54,495 nt of DNA, from positions 1 to 54,495 of the forward strand of contig JACRCR010000105.1 of NCBI GenBank assembly GCA_016218925.1. The letters are read 5' to 3'. Position 1 is the stretch's first letter, and each line of letters begins with the position of its first letter. Shown here piece after piece: positions 1 to 8,324 of the stretch. Both the position numbers and the translations under genes were made by a program. The notes beneath the pieces were generated by a model. It ran no database searches. It had not been told where the DNA came from and was given only the letters and a program-made list of their open reading frames with translations. The stretch is from Deltaproteobacteria bacterium. Its GTDB lineage: Bacteria > Desulfobacterota > Binatia > UBA1149 > CAITLU01.

Positions 1-2
1 CG

Positions 3-92
3 GCGATCGAGAGCACGCTCGGCATGTTCCAGAAGCTCTCGCAGACCCTCCACGTCGTCTCCCGCCGCGGCAGGCTTCCAGCCGTGTTCTGA
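3..92 (+). CDS. C-terminal end of an unidentified protein (5' cut by window edge)
   Basis: An open frame runs from the first bases of the window to a TGA at 90-92, giving 29 residues that end in RRGRLPAVF. Codon use (G/C in third positions) looks coding and no stop interrupts it, but the piece is too short to assign to a family. It lies upstream of and converges on the LOG-family gene. Confidence 0.4.
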   Translation, partial: AIESTLGMFQKLSQTLHVVSRRGRLPAVF

Positions 93-140
93 GGTCGCCA
101 CGGAAGCAGCATAGGCCTGGAGATTATGCTGCGCGATTGC

Positions 141-1223
141 TCAGGTAGGTTTGGGCCAGCGCCGCTGCTTCGGGCGCGAGTCGCGGCCCAGTTCGTTCAC
201 CCGGTCGACCATCTGGCGCAGCCGACCGAAGCTGCGTTGATCGAAGTCGAAGACGATGCGCGGCAGCAAGGCCGTGGCAGGTTCGTCGTTCTCTTCCTTG
301 TACGGCCGCGTGGTTCGGATCGGCGCCGGGCCCAGGATGTCGGCGAACTCGCCGGCGAGGATCTCGAGCGCTTCGGCGCGCAGCGGACGCGTCAGACGCA
401 GCACCGTGCGGCGCCGGATCGTGCGCATCGAATGGTAGACGCTGTAGAAGCGCGTGATCTCCTCGACCGCCTCGTCGACGTTGTCGGTGATGCGATAGAG
501 CGAAAGATCGGGCTGGCTGATCATTCCGGTTTTGAGCAGATGCTCGCGGACGTAGCGGTCCCACGCCTTCCAGTAGGTTCCGCCGGGCACGTCCAGGCAC
601 ACCACCGGCACCATGCGGCTCTTGCCGGTCTGCACCAGCGTCAGGGTCTCGAAGCCTTCGTCGTGGGTGCCGAAGCCGCCCGGAAACAGCGCCACCGCCG
701 AGGCCTCCTTCAGGAAGAACAGCTTGCGCGTGAAAAAGTACTTGAACTCGATCAGCTTGCGGTCGCCGTGGAGCGTGGCGTTCGGCTGCTGTTCGAACGG
801 CAGGCGGATGCCGACCCCGAAGCCGTTCTCGCGGCCGGCGCCTTCGAGCGCCGCGCCCATGATGCCAGGGCCTCCTCCGGTGATCACCATGAAGCCCGCC
901 GCAGCCAGCTTGCGGCCGAACTCGCAGGCCAGCAGATAGGCCGGATCATCCGGCGGCGTTCGCGCCGAGCCGAAGGCGGTGACTTTTCGAGCGCCAGGGT
1001 AGGGGCGGAACATCGCCAGCGCCGCACGGATCTCGGCGAAAGCGGCGGTGACCAGCTTGAGGTCGGCTACCTCGGTGGCGTCGGCCACCAGGCCGATCGC
1101 GTCCTCCACCAGGCTTTCCAGCAGCGCACCCGCCCGCGGATCCTGGTGCCCGCGGTGGGCTGCCGCGAGGCGCCCGAGAAGCGCCTCGTGCAGCGCGCTG
1201 CGATCGGTAGGGTTGCTCGGCAT
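141..1223 (-). CDS. LOG-family (lysine-decarboxylase-like / TIGR00730) protein
   Basis: This 360-residue protein carries the two nucleotide-binding signatures of the LOG/MoCo-carrier fold: GGGPGIMGA at residues 117-125 and PGGFGTHDE at 181-189, the PGGxGTxxE motif. LOG proteins are nucleoside-5'-monophosphate phosphoribohydrolases or nucleotide-binding proteins of uncertain role; plant and some bacterial members release cytokinin bases. About 150 residues follow the core, making this longer than the roughly 190-residue LOG enzymes, as in the larger PpnN-like class. The start is the ATG at 1223 because GGGAG lies 11 bases upstream; an upstream in-frame start at 1304 would overlap the divergent gene. 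The substrate is not predictable. The gene is divergent from the membrane protein at 1312, so a promoter region is expected in 1224-1311. Confidence 0.85.
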   Translation of the reverse strand: MPSNPTDRSALHEALLGRLAAAHRGHQDPRAGALLESLVEDAIGLVADATEVADLKLVTAAFAEIRAALAMFRPYPGARKVTAFGSARTPPDDPAYLLACEFGRKLAAAGFMVITGGGPGIMGAALEGAGRENGFGVGIRLPFEQQPNATLHGDRKLIEFKYFFTRKLFFLKEASAVALFPGGFGTHDEGFETLTLVQTGKSRMVPVVCLDVPGGTYWKAWDRYVREHLLKTGMISQPDLSLYRITDNVDEAVEEITRFYSVYHSMRTIRRRTVLRLTRPLRAEALEILAGEFADILGPAPIRTTRPYKEENDEPATALLPRIVFDFDQRSFGRLRQMVDRVNELGRDSRPKQRRWPKPT

Positions 1224-1311
1224 CCGTTCTTGTCTCCCTGAGGTGGTCCGGGTGCAATGAGGACCCGGCAACGTTAGCATGCCGCCGCGACACCGACGCA
1301 CCACATCATCA

Positions 1312-1941
1312 ATGGATCGCTATTCAGCTTCTGCTCTGCTCGTTCGGCTGCTGGTCTATGCGTCGCTGGCGGCCGGCGTCTTCGAACTGCTGGTGCGTGC
1401 GGCCGCGAGTTCGGGCGATTCGCGCTGGTTGTCGCGCGATGACGGTCCTGTCGAACTCGTCCAGCTCGCGGCCATCGTGGCGGCCGCCGCTGCGCTGGCG
1501 GCGCTCTCGCGAAAGGCGCCGCGGCTCAGTGAACTTCTTCGACTGCTGGCGTGCCTGGCTATGCTGGGCGCGATGCGCGAACTCGATAACCTCACTCTCC
1601 AGTTCGGCTGGCGCAGCGGCTACCTGTGGATGGGTCTTCCGTTCGCGCTCTACGCGATGTCTCTGCTCGCCACGACTCGCGGCCGCCTGCTCGACCAGCT
1701 CGCGGTGTTCGTCCGCAGTCCCGCGTTTGCGCTGCTGGCGGCCGGGTTCTTCATCATCGTGATCTATGCGCAACTGATCGGACAGAAGGTGCTGTGGATC
1801 GCGGTGCTAGGGCCCGATGCCTACCGGCCCACCAAGGATCTGATCGAAGAGTCTTCCGAGTTGCTCGGCTATCTGCTGGTGGTGTTCGGAGCCGCCGAAG
1901 CCTGGCTGACCATGGGCGGGCAGGGCCGGGACCCTGTTTGA
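1312..1941 (+). CDS. Small integral membrane protein of unknown function
   Basis: A 209-residue hydrophobic protein with about five predicted membrane segments: near residues 8-28, 48-65, 75-92, 110-128 and 150-172, plus a last one near 185-205. An acidic patch (DLIEESSEL) precedes the last segment. I do not recognise a family. The ATG at 1312 is preferred over one at 1279 because the extra residues of the longer form (PPRHRRTTSS) look non-coding. It is followed after 4 bases by the TonB-like gene, so the two are probably co-transcribed; a role in envelope energisation is possible but not shown. Confidence 0.65.
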   Translation: MDRYSASALLVRLLVYASLAAGVFELLVRAAASSGDSRWLSRDDGPVELVQLAAIVAAAAALAALSRKAPRLSELLRLLACLAMLGAMRELDNLTLQFGWRSGYLWMGLPFALYAMSLLATTRGRLLDQLAVFVRSPAFALLAAGFFIIVIYAQLIGQKVLWIAVLGPDAYRPTKDLIEESSELLGYLLVVFGAAEAWLTMGGQGRDPV

Positions 1942-1945
1942 GACG

Positions 1946-2740
1946 GTGGAACTCGCGACCACACGCTTCAGCTTCGCCTTCGTCGTATCCGCGGCGTTGC
2001 ACGCCATCGTGGCGGCGGCGCTGCTGGGCACGGTCACGCTCGGTCCTGCGGCGTCGCTCGAGCCCGCGGCCATTCTGGTCGACCTGCGCTGGGTCGAGGT
2101 CGCGAGCGTGGCGACGGCGCCGAGACTCGGCCCCACGCAGATAGCTCCAGGACCGTCGGCGACCGTCGATGCGCCGGCGACGGCTGCGTTGCTCGAGCCC
2201 TCGCCGCCGCGCCCGATCGCACGCGAGCAGCCGCCGGTTGGTGCTCGCAAGCCGCAGAGCGCGCGTCCGAAACCGACCCCTGCGGCCGTCGAGCGCGCGT
2301 CGAATGGTGAGCCGAGTGCTCCGGCGCAACCCGCTACGCTGGCGTCGGCGGCGTCCGGTGTGTCCGTTTCCACGCAGCCGGCGACCCCCGCAGCTGCGCC
2401 GGGTCTGGCAGGCGTCGGACCCGGCTCGACCGCGCCCACGGTCGGCTCGGCGATCCGGGTTCGCTACGAGCAGCAGCTCTACGTGTGGCTCGCCCGCTTC
2501 AAGCAGTATCCGATGATGGCGAGGCGCCGCGGTATCGAAGGCAGGGGTAGCGTCCGTGTACGTCTGGATCGCCGCGGGCGCGTGCTCGAGCGCTCGGTGG
2601 AAAGGAGCACCGGCGAGCGCATGCTCGACGACGCGGCGGTCGAGATGACCCGCCGCGCCGATCCATTTCCCCCCGTTCCGGGAGACTATTCGGGAGAGAG
2701 TTTCGAGTTCGTCGCTCCCATCGAATTTCGTCTGCGCTAG
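1946..2740 (+). CDS. TonB-family energy-transducer-like protein
   Basis: 264 residues with the three-part layout of TonB proteins: an N-terminal membrane anchor (about residues 8-30, containing SAALHAIVAA), a long Ala/Pro-rich linker that would span the periplasm (about 50-165), and a C-terminal TonB domain (about 170-264) with the signature YPMMARRRGIEGRGSVRVR and a closing PIEFRLR. TonB couples the proton-motive force, through ExbB-ExbD, to outer-membrane receptors. No exbB, exbD or TonB-dependent receptor is in the window, so it may serve a remote system. Start is GTG at 1946, 4 bases after the stop of the membrane-protein gene. The next gene begins 12 bases after its stop. Confidence 0.85.
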   Translation: MELATTRFSFAFVVSAALHAIVAAALLGTVTLGPAASLEPAAILVDLRWVEVASVATAPRLGPTQIAPGPSATVDAPATAALLEPSPPRPIAREQPPVGARKPQSARPKPTPAAVERASNGEPSAPAQPATLASAASGVSVSTQPATPAAAPGLAGVGPGSTAPTVGSAIRVRYEQQLYVWLARFKQYPMMARRRGIEGRGSVRVRLDRRGRVLERSVERSTGERMLDDAAVEMTRRADPFPPVPGDYSGESFEFVAPIEFRLR

Positions 2741-2752
2741 ACTCGGAGTGCC

Positions 2753-3313
2753 ATGACTACCGAACTGAAGACCTCTGCTTCCTGGAGACGCTGCAACACC
2801 TGCAAGCGCGACATCGGTTTCGACAAAGCCTTCTACGCGTGCAGCGTATCGACTTGTTCGAGCGGCCGTCACCAGCCGGCGTTTTGCTCGGTCAATTGCT
2901 GGAACGAGCACGTACCGGTGATGCGCCACCGCGACGCCTGGGCGATCCAGCGGCGCTCGCCGACCCGCTCCCAGTGGGAGCACCAGATGACCCTGGAAAA
3001 GGAAGCCGAACGCGCCCGCGAAGAGGCGCTCGCGGCCGGCATCGAACCGCCGCCGGTGCGGCGCGTGGTGGTGCCGCGTCACGTAGAGCCAGAGCCGGCC
3101 GCGCCCAAGAAGGACGAGATTCCCGACGACGTCCTGGTGGTGGCCTCCAAGCTCAAGGCCTACATTCGCGCGCGCTCCGGGATGAACGTTTCGGAGAACG
3201 TCATGGAGCGGCTCTCCGACCTGGTCCGCATCCTGGCCGACCAGGCCATCGAGCACGCGCGCTTCGCCGGGCGCAAGACCGTGATGGATCGCGACTTCAC
3301 CGACATGCGTTGA
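2753..3313 (+). CDS. Zinc-finger / histone-fold fusion protein
   Basis: 186 residues in three parts. Residues 14-59 hold a cysteine/histidine cluster, CxxC (14,17), CxxxxC (30,35), CxxxC (45,49) then H53 and H59, which fits a two-zinc cross-brace finger of the ZZ/MYND kind. Residues 60-120 are a charged, Arg/Glu-rich helix-prone linker with a PPPVRRVVVPR stretch. Residues 125-186 resemble an archaeal histone fold: a short helix (VVASKLKAYIRARSG), a long central helix (VSENVMERLSDLVRILADQ) and the loop-2/helix-3 signature AGRKTVMDRDF, matching the AGRKT(I/V)xxxD of archaeal HMf-type histones and the paired R-T that contacts DNA. It is therefore probably a DNA-binding or protein-binding histone-fold protein. 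The role is unknown. It follows the TonB-like gene by 12 bases. The histone assignment is from motif resemblance only. Confidence 0.75.
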   Translation: MTTELKTSASWRRCNTCKRDIGFDKAFYACSVSTCSSGRHQPAFCSVNCWNEHVPVMRHRDAWAIQRRSPTRSQWEHQMTLEKEAERAREEALAAGIEPPPVRRVVVPRHVEPEPAAPKKDEIPDDVLVVASKLKAYIRARSGMNVSENVMERLSDLVRILADQAIEHARFAGRKTVMDRDFTDMR

Positions 3314-3357
3314 AGCGCCGACGGGCAGTGCCGTCCGCGCCCGCGGCAGCGGGGACG

Positions 3358-3384
3358 GCGGCGATCGCCAAGCGCGATCGCCGC
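3358..3384. terminator. GC-rich hairpin between convergent genes
   Basis: An 11-bp perfect stem (GCGGCGATCGC pairing with GCGATCGCCGC) closes a 5-base loop (CAAGC). It sits between the stops of the convergent genes at 3313 and 3401, where a bidirectional terminator is expected. There is no T-run, so intrinsic termination is not certain. Each arm contains the self-complementary octamer GCGATCGC. Confidence 0.5.
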
Positions 3385-3400
3385 TCCGGTCGCGCGGGGT

Positions 3401-3772
3401 TCAGCGCTGCGCTTCTTGGTCCATCGCCGACCACACCTCATCCAGCACGCGAAAAGCACTGACGGCGACCGGCCATCCGGCGTAGTGGGCGACGTGGGTG
3501 ATCATCGCCTCGAGCTTGTCACGCGCGATCCCGAGGTTGCGGGCGCCGCGGAAGTGGAGCCGCTGCTCGGCCTCGCGGCTCAGTGCCACCAGAACCGTGC
3601 ACGTCAGCAGCGAGCGTTCCTCGATCGCAAGCTCGGGTCCTTGCCACACGTCGCCGAACAGGTGTTCGACGGTGATGCGGCGGAAGTTGTCGGGCAACGG
3701 CCCGGCCCCTGCGGCCCCGCCGAACAGCCTGAGGATGACGCCGATCCCTTTCTCCGTCTTCGATTCGGACAT
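3401..3772 (-). CDS. Carboxymuconolactone decarboxylase / AhpD-like family protein
   Basis: 123 residues. The all-helical CMD fold is suggested by the run ERSLLTCTVLVALSREAEQRL, followed by GARNLGIARDKLEAMITHVAHYAGWPVAVSA. The AHYAGWP segment is typical of gamma-carboxymuconolactone decarboxylases. The single cysteine near residue 64 is not in a CxxC pair, so an AhpD-type peroxidase with a redox-active CxxC is unlikely. The substrate cannot be read from the sequence and no protocatechuate-pathway genes are nearby. The start is ATG 3772, supported by GGAGGA about 8 bases upstream; an in-frame ATG at 3844 has no such site. Confidence 0.85.
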   Translation of the reverse strand: MSESKTEKGIGVILRLFGGAAGAGPLPDNFRRITVEHLFGDVWQGPELAIEERSLLTCTVLVALSREAEQRLHFRGARNLGIARDKLEAMITHVAHYAGWPVAVSAFRVLDEVWSAMDQEAQR

Positions 3773-3966
3773 GGTCTGATCCTCCAAGCGCTGGTCGTCG
3801 AGTCTCTGCCGCGCGGTCGCAGAACCGGATCTTCCTTCTGACATCGCGGCCAGCGTCGAGTCAACGAGACCACCGGCGCGAGCGTGCGGGCACCTTGGTC
3901 AATGCCTGTCGCTACCGATATGGTGCGCGACTGCGCCGCCAGCGCGAAGGCCGCGGGGAGGTCTCG

Positions 3967-5580
3967 TTGAAACAATCCATCGACACGATTGTCACTGCCC
4001 GCCGCGTGATCTCGATGGCGGGCATCGAGGCAGAAGCCATCGCCATCGCGCAGGGCCGGGTTGCTGCCCTCGGGCCTCGCGCGCAGATGCTGGCGCTGCG
4101 CACGGCCAGTACCGAACTCGTCGAGCTGGGCGAGTCGGTGGTACTGCCGGGCCTCGTCGAGCCGCACACGCACCCGGATCTTTGTGCGCAGTGCTACGCG
4201 TGGGTCGACGTCAGCGGCTTCACGCACGCAAGTGTCGGCGGCGTCGAGCGAGCGCTGCGCGAGGCTGTCGCCCGCACGCCGAAGGGCCAGTGGATCTTCG
4301 CCTTCGGCCTGGACTTCATGCTTACGCCGGACCTCGGCGTCTGGGACCGCGCGCGGCTCGACGCTCTGGTGCCAAACAATCCGATCTTCGTGCTGATCCA
4401 GTCGATGCACACCGCGTTCGTGAATTCGGCGGCGCTGCACGCGGCCGGCATCGACGAGGCCACGCCAGACCCGTCTGCCGGCGGCCGCTACGTTCGCGAT
4501 GGCGCCGGTCGTCTCACGGGCAAGATCGAGGAAAGCCCCGCGATGACGGCGTTCGTGCTCGCGCTCGACTGGTCGCCGCAGGCGTGGGCGAGCCGCATGC
4601 GCGACCAGTTCGAACGCTACGCGCGCGCCGGCATCACCACGCTCGGGATGCCTGGGATGTTCGTCCCGGCACCGTACCTGGACGTGTACGAGTCCGTGAG
4701 CCACGAGGCGCCGGTACGGACCGCGGCCTACCTGCGCCTCGAGCAGGTCGCGACGTCGCGATGGCGTCCGGGGGAGGGCTCCGATCGTTTTCGAATCCGC
4801 GGCGCCAAGCTCTGGTACGACGGCTCCCCGTATTCGGGCACGATGCTGCTCGACGACCCGTATCTGGCTTCCGAGCTGTGCTGCTGCCGGCTGGGCATTG
4901 CAGCGGGCAGCGCCGGCTATGCGATGCAGGACCGGGCGACGCTGGTCCCGCAACTGCGCGAGCTGCTCGCGTCGGGCTGGCAGGTTCTCACCCACGCGCA
5001 GGGCGACCGCGCGGTTCGCGAGACGCTCGATGTCTACGAGGAGGTGCTCGGGCCGCGCGGCGGCGAGCTCGATCACCGCTGGCGCGTCGAGCACGTCGGA
5101 TTGATATCGCAGGCCGACATCGAGCGTGCCCGGCGACTCGGCGTCGCCTTCAGCTTCCACGTCAACCACGTGCACTACTACGGTCCCGAGCTGCGCGATC
5201 AGATTCTCGGTGCCGAGCGCGCCGAGCGGATGATGCCGGTTGGCAGCGCGGTGCGTGCCGGACACCGCGTCAGTCTGCACGCCGACTCGCCGATGTTCCC
5301 GCCCGCTCCGCTCGGGCTGGTGTGCACCGCGGCGACGCGCCGTACCCGCCGCGGCGAACCGCTCGGTGCCGGAGAAGCCATCTCGCTGGAGCAGGCGCTG
5401 CGCGCGGTTACCATCGATGCCGCCTGGCAACTGCGCCTCGACGACGAAATCGGATCGCTGGTGCCCGGCAAGCGCGCCGACTTCACCATCGTCGGCGCAG
5501 ATCCGTACGAGGTCGCGCCGGAAACTCTGGGCAGCATCGAGGTGCGCGGCACCTGGCTCGACGGCCGGCCGGCGCTCTGA
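3967..5580 (+). CDS. Amidohydrolase family 3 (YtcJ-like) metal-dependent hydrolase
   Basis: 537 residues with the metal-ligand motifs of the amidohydrolase superfamily: HTH at residues 67-69 at the start of the TIM barrel, LTHAQGDRA, a conserved RVEHVG, FHVNHVHYYG and HADSP near residue 438. The C-terminal composite-domain ending SLVPGKRADFTIVGADPYEV is typical of the YtcJ/Amidohydro_3 group. Members hydrolyse N-acyl or cyclic amide bonds; the substrate here is unknown. No signal peptide is visible. The start is taken as TTG 3967, which has GGGGAGG 6 bases upstream; an upstream GTG at 3895 in the same frame is weaker. The gene is divergent from the CMD-like gene. Confidence 0.88.
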   Translation: MKQSIDTIVTARRVISMAGIEAEAIAIAQGRVAALGPRAQMLALRTASTELVELGESVVLPGLVEPHTHPDLCAQCYAWVDVSGFTHASVGGVERALREAVARTPKGQWIFAFGLDFMLTPDLGVWDRARLDALVPNNPIFVLIQSMHTAFVNSAALHAAGIDEATPDPSAGGRYVRDGAGRLTGKIEESPAMTAFVLALDWSPQAWASRMRDQFERYARAGITTLGMPGMFVPAPYLDVYESVSHEAPVRTAAYLRLEQVATSRWRPGEGSDRFRIRGAKLWYDGSPYSGTMLLDDPYLASELCCCRLGIAAGSAGYAMQDRATLVPQLRELLASGWQVLTHAQGDRAVRETLDVYEEVLGPRGGELDHRWRVEHVGLISQADIERARRLGVAFSFHVNHVHYYGPELRDQILGAERAERMMPVGSAVRAGHRVSLHADSPMFPPAPLGLVCTAATRRTRRGEPLGAGEAISLEQALRAVTIDAAWQLRLDDEIGSLVPGKRADFTIVGADPYEVAPETLGSIEVRGTWLDGRPAL

Positions 5581-5652
5581 GACGTTCCCAGGGGTATGCC
5601 CGAAGCCGGGACTGGTCTTGGTGGAATCGACCAGAAGTAGCCATATCAGGCC

Positions 5653-5811
5653 ATGAAACAGGTCAAGATCGCTGAACTCGAGAACCACCTTTCCGAGCAC
5701 CTGCGCGCCGTTGAGCGGGGCGCAGAAATCGAGGTGACGGACCACGAGCGCGCGCCGGGTCGTACATTCGCGAGCGAAACGCGCGGCGAATCGGGCCGCG
5801 CTGATTCTTGA
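5653..5811 (+). pseudogene. Phd/YefM-type antitoxin remnant (orphan)
   Basis: A 52-residue open frame starting MKQVKIAELENHLSEHLRAV and continuing ERGAEIEVTD. This matches the N-terminal dimerisation/DNA-binding half of Phd/YefM antitoxins, usual pattern MKxVxIAELKxHLSxYLxxVxxGEEIxVTxRGRPVA. After EVTD the similarity stops (HERAPGRTFAS...) and the frame ends where a complete antitoxin would have another 25-40 residues. No toxin (PIN/VapC, Doc or RelE) follows. Its TGA at 5809-5811 overlaps the TTG start of the next gene. It may be a decayed toxin-antitoxin copy or a short functional regulator. Confidence 0.6.
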
Positions 5812-8324
5812 CTCCCGGGGTCTCGGCTGACACTGTCGCCGGCTGGCGAGGACCCGGAATCGAAACTTCAGCCTCACCGCTGGGCGCTCGCCCCCACGGT
5901 CGCGTCTTTGCGTCGGTCTTCGTTCTATCTCTGGCGGTACTGATCGCGCAGATCGCTCTGAGCCGAATCTTCTCCTACACGGTCTGGTATCACTTCGCGT
6001 ACATATCGATCACGTTGGCGTTGCTCGGGTTCGGAACCGCCGGGTCGCTGCTGGCGGCGTTTCCATCGCTTGGAAGCGGGCCGGTTCGAACCCTGATCGG
6101 CCGCTATTCGGCGGCGGCCGCGGCGACCTCCGCCTCGATGCTGATCGTGCTCGGGTTCATGCAAGTGAACCCCTTCTTCATCAACACGAGTATCTACGAG
6201 TTCGCGAAGTTCGTCGCATTCATCGTCATCGTCACCATTCCGTTCCTGTTCGCCGGCCTGGCGATCAGCATCGCTCTGCGCGAAGCCGGATCCTGGGTGG
6301 GCAGGATGTACTTCTGGGATCTGGTCGGAGCCGGTCTGGGCTGCGCGCTGGTGGTTCCCCTCATCGACCTGCTCGGAACCCCGCGGGTTGTCGTGCTGGT
6401 GGCGGCACTGTTCGCGGTCGCGGGCTGGATCGCGTGCGGAGCCGGAGCACTGGGCCGTCGCAACCTCATACTGGCGTTCTCGTTGGTGGCCGCCTCGATT
6501 CCGCTTCCGGGTGCGCTCGAGTTCCCTCCGACCAAAGACAAGGACATTTCGGGCTGGCTGGCCACCGGTCGCACGTTCTACTCGCAGTGGGGATCGCTGT
6601 TCCGCACCGACCTGGTCGGCGGTCGCGACGAGGAGTCGCGCTTCGGAGGATACAGCAGTATCGGCGTGAGTCCTGTCTACCAGGGCGCGCCTCCACGCTT
6701 CCGGATGATCCACCACGACGGCGGCGCCGGCGCGATCATGTATCTGACCGGTGGAGCCAAAGACGAATTCGAAGTCTTTCGCCATCACATACTCACCGCG
6801 CCCTACGTGGTCGCCCGCGATCCGGACGTGATGGTGATCGGGGTGGGCGGCGGCGCGGACATCGTCAATGCCGTAACGAACGGCGCACGTTCGGTGACCG
6901 GGGTGGAACTCGATCCCACCACCGTGCGACTCATCACGAAGGATTTCGGAGATCTCACGCGCGGCTACCTCGACCGCCCCGAAGTCGCGATCCAGGTGGG
7001 AGAGGGCCGCAGTTTCGCTCGCTCGGCAGAAGGGAAGTTCGACCTGCTGCAGATTACCGGGGTCGATACGTTGTCGGCCTTGTCCAGCGGTGCCTACGTG
7101 CTGGCGGAGAACTTTCTCTACACCACCGACGCGTACGTGGATTTCCTCACCCGCCTCGGGTCTACCGGCCTGCTCAGCGTGTGTTCCGCCGACGTGCACC
7201 CGAATCACGCGGGAGCCCGCCACGCTCCCAGGTTTGCCGCATTGTCGTTCGACGCGTTGCGCAGACTCGGGGTGGCGCAGCCGGCAGGGAACGTGATGAT
7301 CGTCGGGAGTTCCAACGACGTTGCGCTGTTTGAAATCCTCACGCGGCTGACCCCGTTCACCGACACCGAGGTCGAGAACCTTCGCGCTTTCGCCCGCGAT
7401 AACGGCTTCGAAACCTGGTACCTGCCGGGCCGTCCCGAGCAGAGCCACCCGCTGTTCCGCAGCATTCTCGACGGCGACGACGCATCGCGCGAGGCATTCT
7501 ACGACGACAGTTACCTGAACCTCCGCGCCACTACCGACGACAACCCGTTCTTCTTCAGCTACTACAAGTGGCAGAGCCTTCTGAAGGCCCGTCGAGAGAT
7601 CGATCGAGGCCATACCATGGCCACCGGGCAGCTCGTCCTCATGCTGCTGCTGCTGACTTCGTTACTGGCCTCTGCGGTCGCGATCGTACTGCCTCTGCTT
7701 CGCGTGCGCGGCGGCGCCACCGCGATGCAGGGCCGCGCCGGCTTCCTGGCCTACTTCGCGGCTCTCGGCGCGGGGTTCATCTTCCTGGAGATCAGTTTCG
7801 TCCAGCGCTTCGTGCTGTTCCTGGGCTACCCGACCTACTCGCTGACGGTAACGTTGTTCAGCTTCCTGGTGGCGGCCGGGATCGGTGCCAACCTGAGTTC
7901 GCGTCTGCCACCGCAGCCTCGCCGGGTGCTCCCTCGCCTCGCGCTGGCCCTGTCGCTGCTGGTACTTTTCTACGCTGTCGCGTTGCCGCCGATTTTTGCG
8001 GCTCTGCTGGGGAGCAGCCTGGCGGTGAGGATATTGGCGACGATCGCGCTCTGCGCACCACTTGGAGGTGTGCTCGGAATGTTCTTCCCGTTCGGCATCC
8101 GCCACGTCGCCGCGCGGAACCGCGACTTCGTCGCGTGGGCCTGGGCGGCCAACGGTTGCCTGACGGTGGTCGGGTCGGTGGCCTGTATCATGCTCGCGAC
8201 GAGCTGGGGGTTCCGCGCGGTGTCGCTGGCCTCGCTGGTGATCTACTGGCTGGGTGTGTGGGGTTTCCTGAGCGGCGCGGCCAAGGGCGTCACAGCACCA
8301 GCGACAGCAGTCCGAGGAACGTGA
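5808..8324 (+). CDS. Large membrane protein with spermidine-synthase-like (SpeE-fold) central domain, copy 1
   Basis: 838 residues. An N-terminal block of about six membrane segments (residues 34-235) begins FVLSLAVLIAQIALSRIFSY. A soluble Rossmann methyltransferase-like domain follows (about 260-600) with VMVIGVGGGADIV near 345 and the acidic end GVELDP. A second membrane block (about 605-825) closes the protein. This architecture belongs to the 'spermidine synthase-like membrane protein' group, whose reaction is unknown. Where polyamine synthases have a catalytic Asp in a DxxDP-type motif, this protein has TGVDTLSALSSGAYVLAE. TTG 5808 is the only usable start before the first membrane segment. 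It is a paralog of the gene at 41337-43781. Its 3' end overlaps convergent mgtE by 35 bp. Confidence 0.8.
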   Translation: MTPGVSADTVAGWRGPGIETSASPLGARPHGRVFASVFVLSLAVLIAQIALSRIFSYTVWYHFAYISITLALLGFGTAGSLLAAFPSLGSGPVRTLIGRYSAAAAATSASMLIVLGFMQVNPFFINTSIYEFAKFVAFIVIVTIPFLFAGLAISIALREAGSWVGRMYFWDLVGAGLGCALVVPLIDLLGTPRVVVLVAALFAVAGWIACGAGALGRRNLILAFSLVAASIPLPGALEFPPTKDKDISGWLATGRTFYSQWGSLFRTDLVGGRDEESRFGGYSSIGVSPVYQGAPPRFRMIHHDGGAGAIMYLTGGAKDEFEVFRHHILTAPYVVARDPDVMVIGVGGGADIVNAVTNGARSVTGVELDPTTVRLITKDFGDLTRGYLDRPEVAIQVGEGRSFARSAEGKFDLLQITGVDTLSALSSGAYVLAENFLYTTDAYVDFLTRLGSTGLLSVCSADVHPNHAGARHAPRFAALSFDALRRLGVAQPAGNVMIVGSSNDVALFEILTRLTPFTDTEVENLRAFARDNGFETWYLPGRPEQSHPLFRSILDGDDASREAFYDDSYLNLRATTDDNPFFFSYYKWQSLLKARREIDRGHTMATGQLVLMLLLLTSLLASAVAIVLPLLRVRGGATAMQGRAGFLAYFAALGAGFIFLEISFVQRFVLFLGYPTYSLTVTLFSFLVAAGIGANLSSRLPPQPRRVLPRLALALSLLVLFYAVALPPIFAALLGSSLAVRILATIALCAPLGGVLGMFFPFGIRHVAARNRDFVAWAWAANGCLTVVGSVACIMLATSWGFRAVSLASLVIYWLGVWGFLSGAAKGVTAPATAVRGT

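Noticed and set aside
126-1241. A plus-strand open frame opposite the LOG-family gene
   Set aside because: No conserved motif; the minus strand has GGGPGIMGA and PGGFGTHDE in the right order.
2753-3313. HU/IHF-type nucleoid protein
   Set aside because: No beta-arm or IHF signature; the C-terminal AGRKT-x-x-x-D pattern is histone-like instead.
5808-8324. Naming this gene speE
   Set aside because: Only the Rossmann core resembles polyamine synthases; the catalytic motif differs and two membrane blocks flank it.
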